The position numbers and the translations under genes were made by a program. A stretch of DNA of 64,000 nt from positions 1-64,000 of the forward strand of contig NZ_SOEF01000014.1 in NCBI RefSeq assembly GCF_004366375.1. The letters are read 5' to 3'. The notes under the pieces are model-generated. The model had not been told where the DNA came from and ran no database searches. It was given only the letters and a program-made list of their open reading frames with translations. The DNA is from Halanaerobium congolense. Its GTDB lineage: Bacteria; Bacillota; Halanaerobiia; Halanaerobiales; Halanaerobiaceae. Numbering within the stretch: the stretch's first letter is position 1; each line of letters begins with the position of its first letter. Below, one piece after another: positions 33,787-40,761 of the stretch.

Positions 33787-34869
33787 CTATTTACATTTTT
33801 CTACCAGTTTATCAGTTAAATTGAGCAGCTCATTCTTCTGCTTAAGACCCTTTATAAATCTAGCCGGGATCCTGGAAAAACCGACCTGAGCTCCGATTAA
33901 AGCACCAGTCAGCATTGTTCTCACCTGATTCTGACCGCCTCCATTAAGGGCATTGAGCACTCCTGCTTCAAAATCATCTTTAAATCTAGCCGCTAGATAG
34001 TAGACAGCAGGCAGCATATGATAAATTGCACAGGGCATTCCATAAACAATTGAAACCTTCCAGGCAGGCTCAATTATTATATCCTGATCCTCAGCTGCTC
34101 GAGCCATATAAGAAGGTGAGAGCAATCCATCAGGAGAAGCAAAGATTCCCTCACCATAGAGATCAGATTCTTTAACAGTGTTATCCTTAGCGGGGGGATT
34201 TAAATTATCAGAAGTCACCTTATGAAAAGGTAATTCCCCTCGATCGACAGCCCGCATAAGTTTTTTAGAAATTTCAGGATCAAGTTTTTCCCCCTGAACC
34301 AAAATAGCCAGCACTGAGCTGTAAGCCACAGTTAAAGAAGCAATTAAATTATCTGCCTGAGTTAAAGCAGTATTATCAGTTATATTCAAACTTAAAGCCT
34401 TAAGATCATCTGCATAGAAAATTGCCTGCCCAATATTTCTTTCAATTGCCTCAGTCGTATCTGCATTACCTGCAGACTGATCCCAGGGCAGCTCGTTTTT
34501 AACCCTTGCCCGCCAGAGATGCCGCATTGACTGGCTTGTATATCCTCCCGGGCCAGCCATCGCCTTCCCAGAGATTTTAGGCAAAAAGTCTTCGTCCATC
34601 ATTTTACAGAAAGCAGCCTGATCATAACCATTATTTTCAATTAAATGTTCAACCATCATTTTCAGTAAAATACCAGCCTGAGATATTTCTCCCGCCTCAA
34701 GGCCCCCATGATACCTGTCAGCTTTAGGTTCAGTATAATCATCAATCCAGTCACCATATTCAGCCCTCATTTCTTCTAAATCATAATACCAGTGAGGTCC
34801 AACTCCAAGAGCTTCACCGATAAAAGCACCCATCAATGCTCCTTTTGCTCTTTCTTTTTTACTGACCAT
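33787..34869 (-). CDS. ADP-ribosylglycohydrolase-fold protein lacking the metal-binding Asp motifs
   Basis: 360 residues with the ADP-ribosylglycohydrolase start KGALMGAFIGEALGVGPHWY and the C-terminal helical blocks (LNGGGQNQVRTMLTGALIGA). Active members have a T-D-D motif in the first third and D-x-D-T in the last third to hold two metals. Here the first reads GEISQAG and the second GGQNQVR, so the metal ligands are absent. It may bind an ADP-ribose-like ligand or catalyse something else. It is 46 bases downstream of nicotinate phosphoribosyltransferase, so NAD turnover is the likely setting. Confidence 0.8.
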   Translation of the reverse strand: MVSKKERAKGALMGAFIGEALGVGPHWYYDLEEMRAEYGDWIDDYTEPKADRYHGGLEAGEISQAGILLKMMVEHLIENNGYDQAAFCKMMDEDFLPKISGKAMAGPGGYTSQSMRHLWRARVKNELPWDQSAGNADTTEAIERNIGQAIFYADDLKALSLNITDNTALTQADNLIASLTVAYSSVLAILVQGEKLDPEISKKLMRAVDRGELPFHKVTSDNLNPPAKDNTVKESDLYGEGIFASPDGLLSPSYMARAAEDQDIIIEPAWKVSIVYGMPCAIYHMLPAVYYLAARFKDDFEAGVLNALNGGGQNQVRTMLTGALIGAQVGFSRIPARFIKGLKQKNELLNLTDKLVEKCK

Positions 34870-34915
34870 AATTATATCTCCTTTTTAAATTTGCCCATAA
34901 AACAACTTTAAAACT

Positions 34916-36346
34916 TTACTTTTCCATTTTATTTTCCTGAATTAGCTTTTGCTTTAAATCATATAACTCATCTGAAAGGTCTACTTTCATTATATGAGGA
35001 TTAGTCAATCTCTTATATTCTGCTCCCAGACTCTCTTTTTCCTTTTCTGCATATTCCTTAATTTCAGCCACTGTTGGAGAATCATAAACTAATTTACCAT
35101 TTTTGAAAATTGGCTCCAACATCTCTCTCAGTTTATAATTACCTTCTTCAAGGGTAGTAGTTTTCCAGGTATCTCTGGCATCAAATAAAACTAAATCTTT
35201 ATCTGCACTAATTTTTTCTTTTTCAAGAGCAACTAAATCTGCTCTGATTTCTCCATACTTTTCATCATAAATCCGAATCAGTTTTTTATTACCCGGATTA
35301 GTCATCTTTTCAATATTATCAGAAAGCTTAATTTTAGGCTGATCATTATATTCACTCATTTTATAAACTGCTCCAAAGGCAGGGCAGTCATAAGAAGTTA
35401 TCAGTTTTGTTCCCACACCATAAAGGTCAATCTGTGCTCCCTGCAGATTAAGGGAAGTAATAATATCTTCATCAAGATTATTGGAAGCGACTATCACAGC
35501 ATCTTCCAGACCAGCCTGATCAAGCATTTTTCGTGCCTCTTTAGAAAGATAGGCCAGATCTCCACTGTCCAGTCTAATGCCAAAGAGCTCTGAATCAATC
35601 CCTTTTTCCTTCATCTCTTTAAAAACTTTAATTGCATTAGGAACCCCCGATTTTAGTGTGTCATAGGTATCAACCAGGAGTATAGCACTATTGGGAAAAT
35701 TGTCAGCATAGGTCCGGAAAGATTCCAGTTCACTTTCAAAGCTCATCACCCAGCTGTGGGCGTGAGTTCCGCTGACCTTAACTCCAAATTTTTTGCCGGT
35801 TAAAACATTGGAAGTCCCGGAGCAGCCCCCGATTACTGCTGCCCTTGCTCCATAGACCCCCGCATCTGGACCATGAGCCCGACGAAGGCCGAATTCCAAC
35901 ACATTTTTACCCTGAGCTGCCTCTGTTATTCTGGCCGCTTTGGTCGCAATCAAAGCCTGATGATTGATAAAATTCAATAGTGGAGTTTCTAATAACTGGG
36001 CCTGTAAAATAGATGCCTCCACTTTAAGAATTGGTTCTTTAGGAAACACAACACTACCTTCAGGAACTGAATAAATATCCCCTGTAAATTCAAAATCTTT
36101 TAGGTAATCTAAAAATCTTTCTTTAAATCCCTGACTTCTTAAATATTTAATATCATCTTCTCTAAACTCTAAATTCTTTATAAATTCGATAATCTGCTCT
36201 AAACCGGCAAAAACAGCATAACCATTACCACTGGGATTTTCTCTGTAAAAAAGGTCAAATACTGCATTTTCTGTTTTTCCCTTTTCAGCATATCCCTGAG
36301 CCATCGTCAGCTGATAAAAATCTGTTAAAAGACTTAAATCTCTCAT
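34916..36346 (-). CDS. pncB: Nicotinate phosphoribosyltransferase
   Basis: 476 residues, full length for the family. It has the N-terminal LLTDFYQLTMAQGY, the FGLRRAHGPDAG catalytic-loop segment, GGCSGTSNVLTGKKFGV and the conserved His in SGTHAHSWVM. It makes nicotinate mononucleotide from nicotinate and PRPP in the NAD salvage pathway. The ATG at 36346 is chosen; GTG and TTG codons just upstream overlap the only AAGG-like site. Confidence 0.95.
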   Translation of the reverse strand: MRDLSLLTDFYQLTMAQGYAEKGKTENAVFDLFYRENPSGNGYAVFAGLEQIIEFIKNLEFREDDIKYLRSQGFKERFLDYLKDFEFTGDIYSVPEGSVVFPKEPILKVEASILQAQLLETPLLNFINHQALIATKAARITEAAQGKNVLEFGLRRAHGPDAGVYGARAAVIGGCSGTSNVLTGKKFGVKVSGTHAHSWVMSFESELESFRTYADNFPNSAILLVDTYDTLKSGVPNAIKVFKEMKEKGIDSELFGIRLDSGDLAYLSKEARKMLDQAGLEDAVIVASNNLDEDIITSLNLQGAQIDLYGVGTKLITSYDCPAFGAVYKMSEYNDQPKIKLSDNIEKMTNPGNKKLIRIYDEKYGEIRADLVALEKEKISADKDLVLFDARDTWKTTTLEEGNYKLREMLEPIFKNGKLVYDSPTVAEIKEYAEKEKESLGAEYKRLTNPHIMKVDLSDELYDLKQKLIQENKMEK

Positions 36347-36426
36347 TATAATAGACACCAACCTTATTTAATTTAAACTAATATTTGATATTATGTTCTT
36401 GTTTAGATTTTAACACTTTAGATTTA

Positions 36427-36894
36427 TTAAATCCAATCATTTCGCTTAAATAACCAGTATTCGAACCCAATAATCACCAGCATTAAAATTGAAAAAATTC
36501 CAAAGGCTGCATTACTTTCAGTCCCTGGCATACCACCAATGTTAATGCCAAATAGCCCGGTTAAAAAACTTAAAAGTAAAAAGATACTACTGACAATAGA
36601 AAGAATATACATTGGACCATCACCTTTCTGATAACTCTGATCAATATCATCAATGGTAAAAACTCGTTCACTGCGGGTAGTAATTATTTTACCGGGTTCA
36701 ATCCACATGTGCAGTGAAACCATGTCTTCCTCATCTGACTTCGAATTTAAATTTAGCCCCCGCAGATTAAGTAAAATCCCATCCTCATCTTTTAAAACCC
36801 GAGGTCTGGTTTCTTCAGAAATTAATTCTTTAATTACAATATTGGATAAACCGCTTTTTGCTTTTAACCAGACTTTAGCTTCGGCCTCTAACTA
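36427..36894 (-). pseudogene. ZntB/CorA-type transporter with N-terminal loss and internal deletion
   Basis: One open frame joins two distant parts. The first, KVWLKAKSGLSNIVIKEL to MVSLHMWIEPGKIITTR and VFTIDDI, is the cytoplasmic N-terminal domain of ZntB. The second, starting near base 36612, is the two C-terminal membrane helices with FLTGLFGINIGGMPGTESN, the GxN loop. About 150 residues of the long helix between are missing and the extreme N-terminus has no start codon. The frame is kept across the join. Confidence 0.75.
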
Positions 36895-37230
36895 AAAGGT
36901 GCCTCTATCCCAGCCCCACATTGCACCTGGGACATTAGCAAATTCAATATAAATTCTGTCCTGCTCTATTTCCAGTTCCTGTTCAATAAATTCACAAATA
37001 AATTGAGATAGTTCTTCGGTCATTGACTGCTTTAAGCCAATACTTTTAACTTCAATAAATGCTGTTTTTTCTTTGCTGCCGCCAAAAGTCATCTTTAGTT
37101 CAGCTTCCAGAGCTGTCATAATATATGATTCTGGCTTTCCAAGCTGCTCTGCCATCTCAGCTGATAATTTTTTTAATAATTCTTCCTCTTTTTTTACCTT
37201 TTGATTGGTTTGTACTTTAATAAATGGCAT
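36892..37230 (-). CDS. MIF/phenylpyruvate tautomerase family protein
   Basis: 112 residues with the catalytic Pro directly after the initiator Met (MPFIKVQTNQ) and the MIF blocks QLGKPESYIMTAL and RIYIEFANVPGAMWGWD. Prokaryotic MIF homologues act as tautomerases; the physiological substrate is unknown. The start at 37230 is required to expose Pro2; a GTG three codons earlier is less likely. Confidence 0.9.
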   Translation of the reverse strand: MPFIKVQTNQKVKKEEELLKKLSAEMAEQLGKPESYIMTALEAELKMTFGGSKEKTAFIEVKSIGLKQSMTEELSQFICEFIEQELEIEQDRIYIEFANVPGAMWGWDRGTF

Positions 37231-37268
37231 TAAAATCACTTCCTCTTTAATTTTTGTTTAAATTATCT

Positions 37269-37553
37269 CTACTCACTTAAATTGCGAACTATACCATATT
37301 TCCTTAAAACTATTAAATCAGCATCAATTCTGCCACTTGTTTCAGGAGCATAATCTACATCAATCAACTCAATGAACTCTGATGTATAATCCTTTAAAAC
37401 ACCATTATATTTAACCCATTCACTGCCCTTTTTAAGCTCTAAAATTACTCTTTCGCCAATATAATCTTCAAGCAGTGGCTCATAGGAAGTTTCAACCAGC
37501 CCATAAAGCTCGTTTTTCCGTTTATTAACCTCTCTGTCATTACTGCTAACCAT
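37269..37553 (-). CDS. Small protein of unknown function, possibly Sm-like
   Basis: 94 residues, no family I recognise with confidence. The segment YIGERVILELKKGSEWVKYNG followed by VLKDYTSEFIELIDVDY has the strand pattern of LSm/Hfq-like barrels. It is translationally coupled to a small membrane protein upstream (overlap of stop and start) and lies 38 bases before the MIF-family gene. Confidence 0.65.
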   Translation of the reverse strand: MVSSNDREVNKRKNELYGLVETSYEPLLEDYIGERVILELKKGSEWVKYNGVLKDYTSEFIELIDVDYAPETSGRIDADLIVLRKYGIVRNLSE

Positions 37554-37683
37554 TTAAAAGTTCCAAACAGACTGTATCATCTCTAAAATCCTTAAGACAT
37601 TTATCTTTTTTGATTTTTCTTAAGACAACTGCCACCAGTGCTGAAAGAACAATAAATATAATTGTTATAGCTGCAGCATCCAA
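37546..37683 (-). CDS. Small single-pass membrane protein
   Basis: 45 residues with a TTG start behind an AGGGGG site: MDAAAITIIFIVLSALVAVV is a membrane helix, followed by a basic segment with LRKIKKDKCLKDF and a Cys-containing tail. Its TAG stop overlaps the ATG of the next gene, a strong sign that both are translated. Function unknown. Confidence 0.6.
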   Translation of the reverse strand: MDAAAITIIFIVLSALVAVVLRKIKKDKCLKDFRDDTVCLELLNG

Positions 37684-37854
37684 AATTTACCCCCCTTTAA
37701 TAATTTTTTTCTCACTATATCCATATTTAAACAAAGACAGGAAAATTCCTCTATTTTGAAGCCGTAATTTCTCATCAAATTTTAATTTGTATAAGTTATA
37801 ATATTGCTGTAGAATTAGATTAGAAATAAGTATATTATACGAGGAGGTAAAATA

Positions 37855-38691
37855 ATGCACCGTACAAAAACATTTTTATTAATGTTTACTTTAATAATTG
37901 TATTTATGTTTTTTGGAGGAATGATCGCCGGTGAGAATGGAATTGTAATGGCCTTTATTTTTGCCCTTGCAATAAATTTCATCAGTTATTGGAATAGTGA
38001 CAAACTGGCAATTAAAATGACTAAATCAAGACCTTTGAATGAAAATGAAGCACCAGAAATTTACAGGATAGTAAGAAAGCTGTCTAAAAATGCTAAACTA
38101 CCGATGCCAAAAATTTATTTAACTCCAACAAATCAGCCAAATGCTTTTGCAACAGGGAGAAATCCAGAACATGCTGCAGTTGCAGTTACTCAAGGATTAA
38201 TTCGCTTATTAAATGAGGATGAATTAGAAGGCGTTATTGCCCATGAACTGGCTCATGTTAAAAATCGAGATACTCTAATCAGTACCATGGCAGCAGTAAT
38301 GGCTGGAGCACTTGCGTTTCTAGCTAGGATGGGAAGATTCAGAATGATCTTTGGTGGCCGCCGTAACAATAATGGAGCCGGAGCTTTACTGCAGCTGGTT
38401 GCTATTATCTTTGCACCTCTCGCGGCTATTTTAATCAAAATGGCAATTTCTCGCTCAAGAGAATATATTGCTGATGAAACCGGAGGAGAGATTTCTGGTA
38501 ATCCAGAAGGCTTAGCCAGTGCTTTAGAGAAAATGGAACGCTACAGCCAGGGACGAGAAAAAATGCAGGTTAATGAAGCTGCAGCCCATATGTTCATTTT
38601 AAATCCACTTTCTAATGAAGGTATGGCAAAATTATTTAGCTCACACCCTCCGACAGAAGAAAGAATCAAAAAACTGCGCCAGTTAAAATAA
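37855..38691 (+). CDS. htpX: HtpX membrane zinc metalloprotease
   Basis: 278 residues: two N-terminal membrane helices (about 5-24 and 28-46), the HELAH zinc site (H130, E131, H134) after the EGVI segment, a middle hydrophobic region (about 143-160 and 175-195) and the third ligand in YIADETGGE. It degrades damaged membrane proteins. It has AGGAGG upstream and stands alone on the plus strand with its own terminator. Given PspA in this window, envelope stress seems important here. Confidence 0.95.
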   Translation: MHRTKTFLLMFTLIIVFMFFGGMIAGENGIVMAFIFALAINFISYWNSDKLAIKMTKSRPLNENEAPEIYRIVRKLSKNAKLPMPKIYLTPTNQPNAFATGRNPEHAAVAVTQGLIRLLNEDELEGVIAHELAHVKNRDTLISTMAAVMAGALAFLARMGRFRMIFGGRRNNNGAGALLQLVAIIFAPLAAILIKMAISRSREYIADETGGEISGNPEGLASALEKMERYSQGREKMQVNEAAAHMFILNPLSNEGMAKLFSSHPPTEERIKKLRQLK

Positions 38692-38726
38692 ACCAGCACA
38701 GTCTTTAAATAAAATATTAATTAACA

Positions 38727-38769
38727 GTCAGGAGTTTTCTATGTAAATAGATAATTTCTGGCTTTTTTT
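38727..38769 (+). terminator. Intrinsic terminator of htpX
   Basis: A 7-bp stem GTCAGGA/TTCTGGC (with G-U pairs) around a 22-base loop, followed by TTTTTTT. Confidence 0.65.
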
Positions 38770-38776
38770 ATAAAAA

Positions 38777-39061
38777 TTATTCAAACCAGTGGTTTACATC
38801 ATAACGACCGCTGAAAAAGCAACCGGCATTTGGTGCTATTTCATTATCTAATTCAACCTGAGATAATTTGCGTCTTTGAATAGTTATCGCTTCTCTTGGA
38901 CATTTTTTAATACAATTGATAAAAGACCCGCAAAATGATTCTGCTGCCAATACTGCTTTACCACTTTTGATTTTTATTCCACCCTTAGTACAATGAGTTA
39001 TACATTTTCCACATCCATTGCATTTGTTTTGATCAATAGTAATATATTTTTTTAGCTGCAT
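38777..39061 (-). CDS. Two-cluster 4Fe-4S ferredoxin-like protein
   Basis: 94 residues. First cluster motif CNGCGKCITHC; second motif is the variant FCGSFINCIKKCP, where the first two Cys are separated by five residues as in the FCDGLGxC ferredoxin group. A later Cys in APNAGCFFSG is outside both. It probably carries electrons in an anaerobic pathway. Monocistronic, minus strand. Confidence 0.85.
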   Translation of the reverse strand: MQLKKYITIDQNKCNGCGKCITHCTKGGIKIKSGKAVLAAESFCGSFINCIKKCPREAITIQRRKLSQVELDNEIAPNAGCFFSGRYDVNHWFE

Positions 39062-39195
39062 GATAATCTCCTTTATTTTAGTTATTTAATTATATTATAT
39101 AAGAATTTTTTCTTTAGTTATGTGATATAAATCATATAACTGTAGTTATTTAAGATTTCCAGTTTTTAATCAACACCATTAGACAAAATATTGCC

Positions 39196-39259
39196 TTGAC
39201 AAAAGTATCTAAATAGAATATTATAATAAATGTAGAAATTAATAATAATAATCATTACT
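39196..39259 (+). promoter_or_regulatory. dps promoter with Fur-like box
   Basis: TTGACA (39196-39201), 17-bp spacer, TATTAT (39219-39224). Downstream of the start, AATAATAATAATCATTACT (39241-39259) matches 15 of 19 positions of the classic Fur box. A Fur-family repressor (Fur or PerR) is likely. Confidence 0.6.
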
Positions 39260-39291
39260 AATAATAAAAAATTAAACAGGAGGAATTCAAA

Positions 39292-39726
39292 ATGAAAAAT
39301 TACGAAAAAATGAACACTTATTTAGCAAACTTAGCAGTATTAAACACAAAGTTACACAACTTACACTGGAATGTAGAAGGTAAGCAGTTTATGCAGGTTC
39401 ACAGCTTTACCGAAGAACTTTATGATGATTTCTTTGAAAAATATGATGAAGTTGCAGAAATTATGAAGATGAAAGGTGAATTTCCATTAGTAAAGCTAAA
39501 CGATTATATTGAAGCTGCAACTATTGAAGAATTAGATTCTAAAAAGTATGGTGTAGATGAGGTATTGAATGAAGTTCAGTCTGATTTAAAAGAAATGAAA
39601 AAATTAGCTGCAGAAATTAGAAACGATGCTGATGCTGATGGTGACTTTGAAGTTGTTGGTGCCTTTGAAGATCATGTAGCTGGCTACAGCCAAAATATCT
39701 GGTTTGTAACTGCTATTTTAGCATAA
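39292..39726 (+). CDS. dps: Dps family ferritin-like DNA-protection protein
   Basis: 144 residues, the usual Dps length, with the ferroxidase pattern LHNLHWNVEGKQFMQVHSFTEELYD in pieces (H, D/E ligands) and FFEKYDEVAEIMKMKGEFP. It oxidises and stores iron with peroxide as oxidant, and protects DNA. AGGAGG precedes the start; upstream a Fur-like box suggests iron or peroxide control. Confidence 0.93.
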   Translation: MKNYEKMNTYLANLAVLNTKLHNLHWNVEGKQFMQVHSFTEELYDDFFEKYDEVAEIMKMKGEFPLVKLNDYIEAATIEELDSKKYGVDEVLNEVQSDLKEMKKLAAEIRNDADADGDFEVVGAFEDHVAGYSQNIWFVTAILA

Positions 39727-39750
39727 TTAACTTAAATAATTTAAAATGAT

Positions 39751-39786
39751 AAAAGCCCTAATGCTTTAAAGCATTAGGGCTTTTTT
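39751..39786. terminator. Bidirectional terminator between dps and the lipoprotein gene
   Basis: A 14-bp hairpin with arms AAAAGCCCTAATGC and GCATTAGGGCTTTT, A-run before and T-run after, so active in both directions. Confidence 0.93.
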
Positions 39787-39795
39787 GCAGTTATT

Positions 39796-40338
39796 TTAAT
39801 TTTGGACTTCTATAACTCCAGTCACTTCACTATCATTAGTAATTTCTGCTGATTTCTGATATTCTTCATTAGCAAAATAAATATTTCCTTCGACAACGGC
39901 ATCATAAAGTGTGAATCCATTTGCCTCTACAATAATATCTCCTACAAATGTTCCTGCCTGGAAGCGTGTATTTGGACTTTTAATAATCATTTCAGGAGCT
40001 GTGATAGTATATCTGTCTGTTATATTACGCTGATCATCCTGAGCATAAGCTGCTATTTTTCTATAGAGATCATTTTCAGAATCTCCATCATCATAAAATT
40101 TTCCTTCAACTGTTATTGCTTCTTCAAAAGTCAAATCATTCAAAGTTGCAACAATCCAGCTGCCATCAGCACTTACTGCATTAATAAATGCTTCCTCATC
40201 CGCAATAATTGAGGCTGTGGTTACGGTATCTGCTGTTTCCGGTTCTGGAGCTGCTCCCTGTTCTCCAGCTCCAGAACATGCTGCTAACACAAAAATCGAC
40301 AAAACAGCTATTAAAGCTACAATTAACTTTTTCTTCAT
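39796..40338 (-). CDS. Lipoprotein of unknown function in the copper operon, paralogue of 9557-10090
   Basis: 180 residues with a lipoprotein signal peptide and lipobox VLAAC (C21). The mature chain follows its paralogue almost block for block: DTVTTASIIADEEAF, WIVATLNDLTFEEAI, DRYTITAPEMIIKSPNTRFQ and EGNIYFANEEYQKSAEI. No family is recognised; the strand repeats suggest a beta-helix. It is the last gene of the cop operon, 89 bases after csoR, so a role in copper or thiol stress at the surface is likely. The start follows AGGAGG by 9 bases. Confidence 0.8.
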   Translation of the reverse strand: MKKKLIVALIAVLSIFVLAACSGAGEQGAAPEPETADTVTTASIIADEEAFINAVSADGSWIVATLNDLTFEEAITVEGKFYDDGDSENDLYRKIAAYAQDDQRNITDRYTITAPEMIIKSPNTRFQAGTFVGDIIVEANGFTLYDAVVEGNIYFANEEYQKSAEITNDSEVTGVIEVQN

Positions 40339-40427
40339 ATTCATATTCCTCCTTTAATTCTGTCAACAAATTCCAATTTCCTCTTACTTTTTTATCTTTA
40401 TAATCAAACTTAAAATCTAAATTCAGT

Positions 40428-40703
40428 TTAATCAGTAAACTTAGCCAAAACATTCATCAATTCATTTATGATTTCGTCGCCTTCTTCATTTTTGACTGCT
40501 CTCTGAACACAGCCGTGCACATGTTTATCAAGGATTTTTAGACCAACTTTTTTTAGTCCCCCTTGAACGGCATTGATCTGATGCAGAATATCAACACAGT
40601 ACTTTTCTTCATCTACCATCCGCTGTAGACCGCGAACCTGGCCTTCTATTCTTCTTAAGCGATTTGTAAGTTCCTTTTTATCCAGCTCACATAAAGAATT
40701 CAT
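40428..40703 (-). CDS. csoR: CsoR-type copper-sensing repressor
   Basis: 91 residues of the CsoR/RcnR (DUF156) helical fold. The Cu(I) ligands are all present at the canonical places, C36, H61 and C65 (KYCVDIL and DKHVHGCV). A sulfide-sensing CstR would lack the His, so copper is the expected signal. It is encoded behind copA and most likely represses the sites at 44285-44303 and 44012-44030. Similar operators at 8501, 31290 and 45019 are probable further targets. Confidence 0.93.
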   Translation of the reverse strand: MNSLCELDKKELTNRLRRIEGQVRGLQRMVDEEKYCVDILHQINAVQGGLKKVGLKILDKHVHGCVQRAVKNEEGDEIINELMNVLAKFTD

Positions 40704-40761
40704 CAAACCCCTCCTAATTCCTCTATTTCATTATATCATATTTGATTATCTACTCCCAATT

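Noticed and set aside
34916-36361. TTG or GTG start for nicotinate phosphoribosyltransferase
   Set aside because: Both overlap the only weak ribosome site; the ATG at 36346 starts the conserved region properly.
40428-40703. The DUF156 repressor as a sulfide-sensing CstR
   Set aside because: The sulfur genes nearby made this attractive, but C36, H61 and C65 are the full Cu(I) site of CsoR, and the gene follows copA.
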